64,000 nt of DNA from Simplicispira suum (GTDB taxonomy: Bacteria; Pseudomonadota; Gammaproteobacteria; Burkholderiales; Burkholderiaceae_C). Below are positions 25,960 to 34,535 of the stretch, piece after piece. The stretch lies in NCBI RefSeq assembly GCF_003008595.1, contig NZ_CP027669.1, positions 992,001 through 1,056,000 on the forward strand, given 5' to 3'. The notes beneath the pieces were generated by a model. It saw only the letters and a program-made list of their open reading frames with translations, had not been told where the DNA came from and searched no databases. Position numbers and translations under genes: made by a program. The stretch's first letter is position 1. The number at the start of each line of letters is the position of its first letter.

Positions 25960-26032
25960 AAGCTATCTTTTATATAGCTATCAACGCTTATGAATAGAGC
26001 GCTAGAGGCTATTTTTAATCAAAATTTGCCAT
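25960..26032 (+). repeat. Short palindromic repeat, copy 3 (supplies an ORF end)
   Basis: tagctatcaacgctta, spacer, agagcgctagaggctatttt and a trailing aatcaaaattt. It lies between the convergent senA and crotonase genes. The crotonase frame ends inside it: its last codons (GKF) and TAA come from the right flank. Confidence 0.72.
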
Positions 26033-26816
26033 GTCGCCCGTCGCCTTGGGCAAAGCGTGCTGCGCCGCGCAAGGCTTCGGCCAGACAGCCTCGCCCGCCT
26101 TGCCATTCCTGCAGCAGCGCTTCGGTGGTGGCTAGTCCGTCCTGAGCCAGCGCACTGGCGCGGTCGGCACGCAAGGTACGCTGCGGAAACGCGGCCAGCG
26201 TGTGCGCCAGCTCCATGGCGGTCGCCAGCGCCTGGCCCGGCGGCACGACACGGGTGCACAGGCCCATGCCCAGCGCCTCGGCCGCGTCGACCTTGCGCCC
26301 CGTAAGAATCAGATCGAGTGCGCGCGCCAAGCCAATCAGGCGCGGCAGGCGCACCGTGCCGCCATCAATGAGCGGCACGCCAAAGCGGCGGCAATAGACG
26401 CCCAGGTAGGCGTCGGCTTCCATCACCCGCAGATCGCACCACAGGGCGAGTTCCATGCCACCCGCCACCGCAGCGCCGCTGATGGCGGCAATGACGGGTT
26501 TGGACAACTGCAGCCGGCTGGGGCCCATGGGGCCTTCGGGCTGCGCCTGGCTGGCATCGAAATCAAGTGCCTGCGCCAGTGTTTCGGGGTCGGTTCCCTG
26601 CGCCGCGAGGGCCGCACCGGCCTGCAGATCCCAGCCGGCGCAGAAATGTCCGCCGGCCCCATGAAACACCGCAACGTCGGCGCCATCGTCCTGCTCGAAA
26701 GCGACGAATGCCGCATGCAGCGCCTGGGCGGTGGCGCGGTCCACGGCGTTGCGAACCCTGGGTCGGTTCAGTGTCACCAGCGTGACGCGTTCAAATTTTT
26801 CTGCGTAGACGTTCAT
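26019..26816 (-). CDS. Enoyl-CoA hydratase/isomerase family protein (crotonase)
   Basis: 265 residues from ATG at 26816 (an in-frame GTG lies four codons earlier). Crotonase fold: LVTLNRPRVRNAVD, HFCAGWDLQ (oxyanion hole), ISGAAVAGGMELALWCDLR (second oxyanion hole), and YCRRFGVPLIDGGTVRLPRLIG. It acts on enoyl-CoA thioesters, reaction undetermined. Divergent from livH with about 120 bases between them. The last residues come from repeat copy 3. Confidence 0.88.
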   Translation of the reverse strand: MNVYAEKFERVTLVTLNRPRVRNAVDRATAQALHAAFVAFEQDDGADVAVFHGAGGHFCAGWDLQAGAALAAQGTDPETLAQALDFDASQAQPEGPMGPSRLQLSKPVIAAISGAAVAGGMELALWCDLRVMEADAYLGVYCRRFGVPLIDGGTVRLPRLIGLARALDLILTGRKVDAAEALGMGLCTRVVPPGQALATAMELAHTLAAFPQRTLRADRASALAQDGLATTEALLQEWQGGRGCLAEALRGAARFAQGDGRHGKF

Positions 26817-26892
26817 AGGCTTGTGCACCAGGTTGCGTGGAACCGCCTTCGGGTTTGCCCCCGCTTGTCCGAAAGCTCCAGTACAGGCACAT

Positions 26893-26923
26893 TATTTATA
26901 CAAAGCACATGCTTTGCAAAAAA
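26893..26923 (+). promoter_or_regulatory. Operator candidate upstream of livH, shared with thiolase gene
   Basis: TATTTATACAAAGCA, then CA, then TGCTTTGC followed by AAAAA. The inner part CAAAGCA-CA-TGCTTTG (26901-26916) is a two-sided dyad. A 30-base stretch aligns without gaps with 35954-35983 before the thiolase gene, matching at 25 of 30 positions by eye. It ends about 15 bases before the livH GTG, so a bound repressor would block initiation. Confidence 0.55.
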
Positions 26924-26937
26924 CAAATGGAGACTTC

Positions 26938-27813
26938 GTGCAGTTCCTGCAATTGTTGGTCAGCGGCATTTCACAGGGCTGCATTTACGGATTAATCGCA
27001 CTCGGTTTCGTTCTTATTTACAAGGCGACCGAAGCCGTGAGCTTTGCGCAGGGCGAGCTGATGATGCTGGGCGCCTTCTGCGGCCTGGCACTGATGACCG
27101 TGCTGGGCTTTCCTTTCTGGCTGGCGGTTCCAGCAACGATTGTGGCCATCGGGCTGTTTGGTGTCGTACTCGAACGCCTGGTGATTCGCCCCATCCTTGG
27201 CCAGCCAGTGTTCTCCATCGTCATGCTGACCATTGGCGTCGGCTATGTGCTGCGCGGCCTGGTCACCATGATTCCGGGCATCGGCACCGAAACCCACGCC
27301 CTGCCCGTGCCGTACAAGGACATGCCGCTGCGCATGGGCGAGCTGGTGCTGAGCGCCGAGCAGGTCGTGGTGATTGGCGCGACTGCCGTTCTGTGTTTGC
27401 TGCTTTTTGCCCTCTTTCGCTACAGCAAACTGGGCGTGGCCATGCAGGCCTCGTCGCAGAACCAGCTGGCGGCGTACTACATGGGTATTCCCGTGCAGCG
27501 CCTCAACGGCCTGGCCTGGGGCCTGGCAGCGGCCGTGGCTGCCGTCGCCGGCTTGCTGCTCGCCCCCATCACCTTCGTACACGCCAACATGGGCTTCATC
27601 GGTCTCAAGGCATTTCCTGCGGCCGTCGTGGGCGGCTTTAGCAGCTTGCCCGGCGCCATCGTCGGCGGGCTGGTCATCGGCATGGTCGAGTCGCTCTCGG
27701 GCTTTTATTTGCCCGAAGGCGTCAAGGACGTGGCGCCCTACCTCGTGGTACTGATCATGCTGATGGTCCGGCCCAACGGCCTGTTTGGCGAACGCTTGAG
27801 CAAAAAAGTATGA
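26938..27813 (+). CDS. livH: Liv-type ABC transporter permease LivH
   Basis: 291 residues from GTG at 26938 with GGAGA eight bases upstream; the longer frame has no RBS. About eight membrane helices. Conserved stretches: GISQGCIYGLIALGFVLIYK, FAQGELMMLGAF, LERLVIRPILGQP, GFIGLKAFPAAVVGGFSSLPGAI. Together with LivM, LivG, LivF and a LivK-type protein it forms a high-affinity importer of the branched-chain amino-acid/amide/urea superfamily. In this context, beside acyl-CoA ligase and beta-oxidation genes, the substrate may be a carboxylic acid rather than an amino acid. Confidence 0.92.
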   Translation: MQFLQLLVSGISQGCIYGLIALGFVLIYKATEAVSFAQGELMMLGAFCGLALMTVLGFPFWLAVPATIVAIGLFGVVLERLVIRPILGQPVFSIVMLTIGVGYVLRGLVTMIPGIGTETHALPVPYKDMPLRMGELVLSAEQVVVIGATAVLCLLLFALFRYSKLGVAMQASSQNQLAAYYMGIPVQRLNGLAWGLAAAVAAVAGLLLAPITFVHANMGFIGLKAFPAAVVGGFSSLPGAIVGGLVIGMVESLSGFYLPEGVKDVAPYLVVLIMLMVRPNGLFGERLSKKV

Positions 27814-27821
27814 ACCACCTT

Positions 27822-28059
27822 CCTGTGTCGCTTCGATTCTCCATGCAGCCGCCAGAGGCGGCAGCCCTTCGGGGATATCCCGGCCTGCGCAGCCAGGTTT
27901 GGAGCCGCGCGCCTCAGCCCCCGCGCTTGCTGCGCTGCGCTACGCCGGCGGGGGGACGATGCCAGCGCGGCGGGGCGGCGCGGCCGGCCCCGGCGCTTGC
28001 GCGGCATCCACTGACCTCGGCCCCGTCGGTTTGCGGCGCAGAAATGGTGCCCTGCTGAT
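27822..28059 (+). repeat. Stop-adjacent repeat, copy B
   Basis: Begins eight bases after the livH stop with CTTCCTGTGTCGCTTCG, diverged from the CCCCCTGAG form. It contains a degenerate version of the GCTCC..GCAGG stem and the CAGCGCGGCGGGGCGGC block at 27964-27980. It fills nearly the whole livH-livM gap, with no other feature. Confidence 0.65.
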
Positions 28060-29136
28060 ATGCGCTTTCTCTTCAAGACTTCCTACGCGCAGGATCTGCG
28101 ACTGGCCAAGCACGGCGGGCATCTGTTCTGGTACGGACTGCTGGGCGTCGCGCTGCTGTCGGCCCCCTGGTTCACGCCGGAATACTGGCTCGCGCAGCTC
28201 ACCTTTGTGCTTATCTATGCCATCGTCGGCCTGGGGCTGATGCTGCTGGCCGGCTACACCGGCTTGTTCTCACTCGGACACGCGGCCTTTCTGGGCGTGG
28301 GCGCCTATACGCAGGCGGTGCTCACCGGCATGGGCTGGCCATTTTTTCTCTCGCTGGCTTGCGCGGCCAGCATTTCGGCAGCCGTAGGCGTCGTCGTGGG
28401 CCTGCCCGCGATGCGGGTCAAGGGAATCTACCTGGGCATGGCAACGCTGGCTTTCGGCTTCATTGTGGAAGAAGGTTTTGCGCGCTGGGAGAGTGTCACC
28501 GGCGGCAACTCGGGAAAAACGGTGTCCATGCCCGAGGTCTTTGGCGTGCCGCTCGACTCGGCCATGGCGTTTTACTTTTTGTGTCTGGCGATCACCGTGG
28601 TCTGCACCCTGGTCATTCTCAACCTGCTGCGCTCACCTACCGGCCGGGCCTTTGTCGCCATTCGCGATTCCGAGATTTCGGCGCAGAGCATGGGCATCCA
28701 CTTGGCGTACTACAAAACGCTGTCGTTCGCGCTCTCGGCAGCGTTCGCCGGAATTGGCGGCGCACTGTACGCACACAAGCTGCAGTTCATCTCGCCGGAT
28801 CAGTTCAGTATTTTGCAGTCCATCGACCTGTTGCTCATGATCGTCATCGGCGGTCTCGGCTCGGTGCATGGGGCTTTTCTGGGGGCGATTTTTCTGATCT
28901 CCATGCCGCAACTCATCTCGCTGGGCAAAGACTGGTTGCCCGACTCCGTCGGCCAGTCGCCCGGCCTGCAGGGCCTGGTGTACGGCGTGGTGCTGATCAG
29001 CTTTGTGCTGTTCGAGCCCATGGGGCTGTATGGCCGCTGGCTCAAGGTGCGCACCTGGCTGCAGATGTTCCCGTTCTATCGCCAGGGCATGTTCAAGCGC
29101 CAGAAGTCGTTTCAGAAGTCGGACAGATTGAAATGA
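28060..29136 (+). CDS. livM: Liv-type ABC transporter permease LivM
   Basis: 358 residues, about ten membrane helices. Characteristic segments: AIVGLGLMLLAGYTGLFSLGHAAFLG near residues 48-73, MRVKGIYLGMATLAFGFI, and the C-terminal LLLMIVIGGLGSVHGAFLGA. It pairs with LivH in the membrane. Starts after a repeat-filled gap of 246 bases from livH, and a second repeat copy follows immediately, so both permease junctions of this operon are occupied by hairpin-rich DNA. Confidence 0.93.
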   Translation: MRFLFKTSYAQDLRLAKHGGHLFWYGLLGVALLSAPWFTPEYWLAQLTFVLIYAIVGLGLMLLAGYTGLFSLGHAAFLGVGAYTQAVLTGMGWPFFLSLACAASISAAVGVVVGLPAMRVKGIYLGMATLAFGFIVEEGFARWESVTGGNSGKTVSMPEVFGVPLDSAMAFYFLCLAITVVCTLVILNLLRSPTGRAFVAIRDSEISAQSMGIHLAYYKTLSFALSAAFAGIGGALYAHKLQFISPDQFSILQSIDLLLMIVIGGLGSVHGAFLGAIFLISMPQLISLGKDWLPDSVGQSPGLQGLVYGVVLISFVLFEPMGLYGRWLKVRTWLQMFPFYRQGMFKRQKSFQKSDRLK

Positions 29137-29142
29137 AACACC

Positions 29143-29335
29143 CCCTGAGTCGCTTCGCGCCTTCCCCCTCTCTCCTCCCGCTGCGGGGAGCGGGAGGGGG
29201 GCGCCCCCAGCGCGCGGAGTGCAGACGACATTGGTATGTCGGGGCGGCGCGGCCGGCGCAGGCCCTCGCGCGGGGGCACTGGCTGGGGTCGCGCCCGTTT
29301 CTTGGGCTGTGGTTGGCGCACAGCGCTATGGACAA
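29143..29335 (+). repeat. Stop-adjacent repeat, copy C
   Basis: Starts about six bases after the livM stop with CCCCCTGAGTCGCTTCGCGC, followed by a GC-rich imperfect hairpin (29165-29201), a CCCCCAGCGCGCGG segment and GGGGCGGCGCGGCC. Fills the livM-livG gap (204 bases) and contains no gene I can support. Confidence 0.7.
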
Positions 29336-29340
29336 CTGAA

Positions 29341-30201
29341 ATGACCGCTACCGTTTCCACCATGACCGACGAGATCCTGCTCAGCGCCAAAAACCTCAGC
29401 GTTCGCTTTGGCGGCGTGCTGGCGGTCAGCGATGTGAGCTTTGACGTGCGCCGGGGCGAGGTGTTCACGCTGATTGGGCCCAATGGCGCCGGCAAAACCA
29501 CCGTGTTCAACCTGATCAGCCGCATCTACACGCCGACTGCGGGCCACATTGAGTGGGCGGGGCCTGATGGCCCCATCGCGCTGACGCAGCAAGCGCCGCA
29601 CACCGTTGCCGGACTGGGCATTGCACGCACGTTTCAGAACATCGAGTTGTTTGAGCATGCCAGTGTGTTGCACAACCTGCTGATCGGCCGCCACACCCGC
29701 CGCGAGACGGGGCTGTGGGCCGACATGCTGTTCACCGGCCGCGTGCGGCGCGCCGAGATACGGGCACGCGAGAAGGCGGAGGAGATCATTGATTTTCTCG
29801 ACCTGCAGCACTACCGCGACACCCTGGTGGCAGGTTTGCCCTACGGCGTTCGCAAAGTGGTGGAACTGGCCCGTGCGCTGTGCACCGAGCCGCAACTGCT
29901 GCTGCTCGACGAGCCTTCGTCGGGCCTGAACGTGGAGGAAACCGAGGACATGGCTTTCTGGATTCAGGACATCCAGCAAGAGCTGGGCATCACGGTGCTG
30001 ATGGTGGAGCACGACATGACGCTGGTCTCCAAGGTGTCCGACCGGGTGCTGGCCATGAACCAGGGCGAGCTGGTTGCGCTGGGCACGCCGCGCGAGGTGC
30101 AGGCGCATCCAGGCGTGATCGAAGCCTATTTGGGCAGCATCGACGAGGTCGCCAGCCTGCGCCGCCCAGCCGGAACCGCTCCGCTGCGGAGCGCCGCATG
30201 A
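29341..30201 (+). CDS. livG: Liv-type ABC transporter ATPase LivG
   Basis: 286 residues from ATG at 29341 (ATG at 29362 also possible). Walker A GPNGAGKTT, signature region LPYGVRKVVELARAL (the LivG form of LSGGQ), Walker B LLLLDEPSSGLN and H-loop VEHDM. The long insert after Walker A (HTRRETGLWADMLF) is typical of LivG. Its TGA overlaps the livF ATG by four bases. One of two ATPases driving the LivHM permease. Confidence 0.93.
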   Translation: MTATVSTMTDEILLSAKNLSVRFGGVLAVSDVSFDVRRGEVFTLIGPNGAGKTTVFNLISRIYTPTAGHIEWAGPDGPIALTQQAPHTVAGLGIARTFQNIELFEHASVLHNLLIGRHTRRETGLWADMLFTGRVRRAEIRAREKAEEIIDFLDLQHYRDTLVAGLPYGVRKVVELARALCTEPQLLLLDEPSSGLNVEETEDMAFWIQDIQQELGITVLMVEHDMTLVSKVSDRVLAMNQGELVALGTPREVQAHPGVIEAYLGSIDEVASLRRPAGTAPLRSAA

Positions 30202-31016
30202 TGATCGCCCCCACTCCCCTCTCAAGCAAACTGCCCGGCACGGCGCCTGCGCCATTGCTGCGGCTGCAGAACGTCGAGAGCGCCTACGGCCCGATCAAGG
30301 CGATTCGCGGCGTCAGCCTCAAAGTGCAGCCAGGCGAGATTGCGGCCGTTTTGGGCAGCAACGGCGCCGGCAAGACGACGATTCTCAAAACCATCTCCGG
30401 CATCCTCGACCCGCGCCGCGGCAACGTGGAGTTCGATGGCGTCGACATCACCGCCAACGACCCGGCCGCCATCGTGCGCCGCGGCATGGTGCACGTGCCC
30501 GAAGGACGCGAAGTGTTTGCCCTGCTGCCGGTGCGTGAAAACCTGCTGATGGGTGCCTACACACGAAGTGACAGCGACGCAGTGGCACGCGACCTGGAGC
30601 TGGTTTACAACTACTTTCCGATCCTGCGCGAACGCGCCAACCAAGACGCTGGCTTGCTCTCGGGCGGCCAGCAGCAGATGCTGGCCATCTCGCGCGCGCT
30701 GATGGGAAACCCCAAACTCATCCTTCTGGACGAACCCAGTCTGGGGCTCTCCCCGCGCCTGACCAAGGAAATCTTCGAGATCGTGGTCCGCATCAACCGG
30801 GAACGCGGCACCACCATCCTGCTCGTGGAGCAGAACGCCAACATGGCCCTCAATGCGGCCGACTTTGGCTACGTGCTGGAGAACGGCCGCATTGTCATGG
30901 AAGACACCTGCGCCAACCTGCGCGAGAAGGACGACATCAAGGAGTTCTACCTCGGCATGAAGGACGACGGCGTGCGCGGCGAGCGGCGCTGGAAGAAGAA
31001 GAAAACATGGAGATAG
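30198..31016 (+). CDS. livF: Liv-type ABC transporter ATPase LivF
   Basis: 272 residues from ATG at 30198. Walker A GSNGAGKTT, VHVPEGREVFALLPVRENL (LivF-specific), LSGGQQQMLAISRALM, Walker B LILLDEPSLGLSP and VEQNANMAL. The C-terminus after residue 255 is unusually basic (RGERRWKKKKTWR), longer than the typical LivF end. Followed by stop-adjacent repeat copy D with a 36-bp perfect hairpin, then by the acyl-CoA ligase gene. Confidence 0.93.
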   Translation: MMIAPTPLSSKLPGTAPAPLLRLQNVESAYGPIKAIRGVSLKVQPGEIAAVLGSNGAGKTTILKTISGILDPRRGNVEFDGVDITANDPAAIVRRGMVHVPEGREVFALLPVRENLLMGAYTRSDSDAVARDLELVYNYFPILRERANQDAGLLSGGQQQMLAISRALMGNPKLILLDEPSLGLSPRLTKEIFEIVVRINRERGTTILLVEQNANMALNAADFGYVLENGRIVMEDTCANLREKDDIKEFYLGMKDDGVRGERRWKKKKTWR

Positions 31017-31029
31017 CACGGATGAAGCT

Positions 31030-31190
31030 CCCCCTGCCGCGCTGGGAGCGTCCCCCTCTCTATCACCTCGCTGCGCGAGGTGATAGAGAGGGGGACGCTC
31101 CCAGCGCGGCGGGGCGGCCCTTGCGCGGGAGCACTGGTGTTGGCCTCGCCTGTTTTATAGGCTGCGCCCAATGTGCAGCGCTTTGGGTCA
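31030..31190 (+). repeat. Stop-adjacent repeat, copy D, with 36-bp perfect hairpin
   Basis: Begins 13 bases after the livF stop. Bases 31036-31071 and 31075-31110 are perfectly complementary over 36 bp, with a loop of only TGC. The right arm runs on into the GGGGCGGCCC block shared by the family. It is the most symmetrical copy in the window and probably the youngest. It may act as a strong terminator or mRNA-stabilising 3' structure between livF and the ligase gene. Confidence 0.85.
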
Positions 31191-31196
31191 ATTGAA

Positions 31197-33053
31197 ATGT
31201 CAAATCTCTGGAACTTAGACCATATCCAACCTGCCGGCACCGACGTGCTGGCCGGCAACACCGTTCCCGCGATGTTTTGGAACGCCGTGGCCGAGCGGGG
31301 GTCCAGGGTATGGATGCGCCAGAAGCACATGGGCATCTGGAAGAGCTGGACTTGGGACCAGACCGCCGATGCTGTGCGCGAGATCGCTGGCGGGCTGATG
31401 GCTTTGGGGCTGGCACCGGGCGAGTGCGCATCCATCCTCTCCAACACCACCATCGAATGGGTGCTGTGCGATCTGGCGGTACTGACCTGTGGTGGCGTCT
31501 CCAACGGCATCTATCCCACCGATGCGGCAAGCCAGGTGCAGTACCTGTGCGAAGACTCGGCCACGCGCGTGCTGTTTGTCGAAAACGACGAGCAGCTCGA
31601 CAAGGCCCTGGAGGTGCGCGATCAGCTGCCTCTTTTGCGCAAGATCGTGGTCATCGACATGGAAGGCCTGCGCGGCCTGGACGACGCGGACGTCATGGGC
31701 CTGGACGCACTGCGCGAACTCGGCCGAGACTACCTGCAGCAGCACCCAGGCGAACTCGAGCGCAGGTCAGCGGCCTGCCAACCGGGCGATCTGGCGATTC
31801 TGGTCTACACATCAGGGACCACCGGAAAACCCAAAGGCGCAATGCACACGCATGGCGCCATCACCTACACCTTGCGTGGTTACAACACCTTGATTGCGCG
31901 CGATGAGCACGACGAGGCCATGTGTTTTCTGCCGCTGTGCCACATTGCCGAGCGCATGGGCGGTGAGTATTTTTCGCTCTACACGGGCAACAAGCTCAAC
32001 TTCGTCGAAAACCCCGATACCGTGCCAGAGAACGTGCGCGAGATTGCGCCCACGGTGTTCACGGCCGTGCCCCGTGTGTGGGAAAAGTTTTATTCCGGGG
32101 TCATGATTTCTCTCAAGGAATCGACGCGCTTGCAGCAGCTTGCCTATGCCTGGGCCATTGGCGTGGGCACGCGCATTGCCGATCGCGTTTTGGCCGGCGA
32201 AGCCGTCAGCACCGGCCTCAAGCTGCGTTTTTATCTGGCGCGCTGGCTGGTACTGGACAACGTGCGCAAGCTCATCGGCATCCACAAGGCGCGTTTCCTT
32301 GTCACCGGCGCCGCGCCGATTTCGCCTGAACTGGTGAAGTGGTACCTGGCGCTCGGCGTGCCCATGCTCGAAGTCTGGGGCATGACGGAAACCTGCGGCG
32401 CCGCCACCGGCGTGCCAGCGAGCCGCATGAAGCCGGGCTCCATCGGGCCGGCGGCGCAGTTCAACGAGGTGCGCATTGCCGAGGGCACCGGCGAAATCCT
32501 GGTGCGCGGCCCGAACGTGTTCAAGGGATACCTGAACCAGCCCGACAAGACCGCTGAAACCATCGACGCCGACGGTTGGCTGCACACCGGCGACGTGGGC
32601 ACGATGGATGCGGATGGCTATTTTCGTATCACCGACCGCATGAAGGACATCATCATCACGGCGGGCGGCAAAAACGTGACACCGAGCGAGCTGGAAAACG
32701 AGCTCAAATTCAGCCCCTACGTGACCGACGCCGTGGTGATTGGCGACAAGCGCCCTTACCTGACCGCGATTGTCATGATTGACCAGGAAAACGTCGAAAA
32801 ATTCGCACAGGACAACGACGTGCCGTTTTCCAACTACGCCAGTCTCACGCGCACCAGCGAGGTCCAGGCGCTGATCCAGGCCGAACTCGACCGCGTCAAT
32901 GCCAAGTTCGCGCGCGTTGAGCAAATCAAGAAATTCTTCCTGCTCGAAACCCAGCTGACCGCCGAGGACGAAGAACTCACACCCACCATGAAGCTCAAGC
33001 GCAAGCTGGTCGAGAACAAGTACGCGCCGCAGATTGACGCCATGTACCGTTGA
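31197..33053 (+). CDS. AMP-forming acyl-CoA synthetase (long-chain type)
   Basis: 618 residues from ATG at 31197. Adenylate-forming motifs: YTSGTTGKPKGAMHTH (phosphate loop), VWGMTETCGAATG, GWLHTGDVGTMDADGYFRITDR and the C-terminal KNVTPSELENELK, followed by KLKRK with the adenylation lysine. Activates a carboxylic acid to its CoA thioester. The length and opening DTVPENVREIAPTVF block fit the long-chain fatty-acid CoA ligase group. Sits between the liv transporter genes and two Liv-type binding proteins, implying that the imported compound is CoA-activated here. Confidence 0.92.
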   Translation: MSNLWNLDHIQPAGTDVLAGNTVPAMFWNAVAERGSRVWMRQKHMGIWKSWTWDQTADAVREIAGGLMALGLAPGECASILSNTTIEWVLCDLAVLTCGGVSNGIYPTDAASQVQYLCEDSATRVLFVENDEQLDKALEVRDQLPLLRKIVVIDMEGLRGLDDADVMGLDALRELGRDYLQQHPGELERRSAACQPGDLAILVYTSGTTGKPKGAMHTHGAITYTLRGYNTLIARDEHDEAMCFLPLCHIAERMGGEYFSLYTGNKLNFVENPDTVPENVREIAPTVFTAVPRVWEKFYSGVMISLKESTRLQQLAYAWAIGVGTRIADRVLAGEAVSTGLKLRFYLARWLVLDNVRKLIGIHKARFLVTGAAPISPELVKWYLALGVPMLEVWGMTETCGAATGVPASRMKPGSIGPAAQFNEVRIAEGTGEILVRGPNVFKGYLNQPDKTAETIDADGWLHTGDVGTMDADGYFRITDRMKDIIITAGGKNVTPSELENELKFSPYVTDAVVIGDKRPYLTAIVMIDQENVEKFAQDNDVPFSNYASLTRTSEVQALIQAELDRVNAKFARVEQIKKFFLLETQLTAEDEELTPTMKLKRKLVENKYAPQIDAMYR

Positions 33054-33131
33054 TCGCAACGTCGTCAGCGAACTTGCCCGTGGCGTGAAAGTTGCCGCAA
33101 TTTATTACTGTGCACCCAAGGAGACAAAACT

Positions 33132-34298
33132 ATGAAACTTCGCTACTTCGCAGCCCTGGCATTTGCCCTGGGCACCACGGGCGCGGCCCTCGCCCAGGCG
33201 CAGCAAGGGGTCACCAAGGACACCATTACGCTGGGCACCATCCAGGATTTTTCGGGCCCGCTCGCCGGTTGGGGCAAGGAGGTGCGCCAAGGCATGATGC
33301 TGCGGCTGGACGAGGCGAACGAGCAGGGCGGCGTGAACGGCCGCAAGCTCGAACTGAAGGTGGAAGATTCAGGCTACGACCCCAAGCGCGCTGTGCTCGC
33401 TGCGCAGAAGCTGGTGAACCAGGAAAAGATTTTCATGATGCTCGGCCATATCGGCACGGCACAGAACATGGCCGCCATGCCGGTCCAGTTTTCCAAGAAC
33501 GTCATCAACTTCTTTCCCCTGACAGCAGCGCGTGAAATGTACGAGCCCTTCCACCGGCTGAAGTACGCCTATGCTGCTCCCTATTACGACCAGATCCGCC
33601 TGGTGTTGCCAAAGCTCGCAAAGGAAAAGAACGCGAAGAAGGTCTGCATCATTTACCAGGACGACGAATTTGGGCTGGAGGTGATGCGGGGCGGCGAGAC
33701 TGCACTCAAAGCCATGGGGATGGAGTACACAGAGAAGACATCCTTCAAGCGCGGCGCCACCGACTTCTCTTCGCAAGTCGCCAAGATGAAGGCAGCCCAT
33801 TGTGATTTGGTGGTCTTGGGAACGATCATCCGCGAGACGATCGGCACGATCGGCGAGTCGCGCAAGACAGGCTTCAATCCGGTCTTCCTGGGCTCGCAAG
33901 CCGCCTACACCGACCTGATCCACAAACTTGGAGGCAAGGCCATGGATGGTCTCTACGCAACCATGGCGATGCAAAACCCCTACGTCGACGATGAATCACA
34001 ACCCATCCGCTTCTGGGCCAACAAGTACAAGACCAAGTACAACGACGACCCAGGGGTATTCTCGACCTATGGCTACTCCATCATGGACGCGTTCATCCAT
34101 GCGGCAGAAAAGGCCGGGAAGAACCTCAATACCGACAGCTTCATCAAAGCCATGGACACCATGGTGATGCCACCCAACATTTTCGGTAGTGCCGAATACA
34201 GTTACGGCCCGCAGAAGCGCTTGGGCAGCGACCTCTCGCGTCTCTCACAAATTCAGAACGGCAAGTGGAAGGTCGTGTCCGACTACATCAAGCCCTGA
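33132..34298 (+). CDS. LivK-type periplasmic binding protein 1
   Basis: 388 residues. Signal peptide to about residue 22 (ALAQA), RBS AAGGAGACAAAACT. Type-I periplasmic binding fold: TLGTIQDFSGPLAGWGKEV, LDEANEQGGVNGRKLEL, MMLGHIGTAQNMAAM, KRGATDFSSQVAKMK. About 85% identical, without gaps, to the product of the next gene. This is longer than classical LivJ/LivK and groups with proteins binding aromatic or other organic acids; the ligand is not determinable here. A terminator follows. Confidence 0.92.
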   Translation: MKLRYFAALAFALGTTGAALAQAQQGVTKDTITLGTIQDFSGPLAGWGKEVRQGMMLRLDEANEQGGVNGRKLELKVEDSGYDPKRAVLAAQKLVNQEKIFMMLGHIGTAQNMAAMPVQFSKNVINFFPLTAAREMYEPFHRLKYAYAAPYYDQIRLVLPKLAKEKNAKKVCIIYQDDEFGLEVMRGGETALKAMGMEYTEKTSFKRGATDFSSQVAKMKAAHCDLVVLGTIIRETIGTIGESRKTGFNPVFLGSQAAYTDLIHKLGGKAMDGLYATMAMQNPYVDDESQPIRFWANKYKTKYNDDPGVFSTYGYSIMDAFIHAAEKAGKNLNTDSFIKAMDTMVMPPNIFGSAEYSYGPQKRLGSDLSRLSQIQNGKWKVVSDYIKP

Positions 34299-34318
34299 GC
34301 GCCCCAGCCACCAGAGCA

Positions 34319-34345
34319 AGCCGCCCCGCCCGGGCGGCTTTTTTG
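34319..34345 (+). terminator. Rho-independent terminator after binding protein 1
   Basis: AGCCGCCC (34319-34326), loop CGCCC, GGGCGGCT (34332-34339), followed by TTTTTTGTT. It begins 20 bases after the stop codon. Confidence 0.88.
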
Positions 34346-34535
34346 TTGGCTGGCGCATTCAGACAGGCCATTGGGTCAACCATCGCCGCGACAGGCCACA
34401 ACTTCATCACCCACCCAGAACCACGCGGGGCAATGCGCGCGGCAATCGTTGCGCTGATCGGGTCCTTATTAGGGAAACCGCCCGTGCTCTGAGCGTTGCC
34501 TCGCTTTATAACGGTTCAAACAAGGAGACAAAGCC

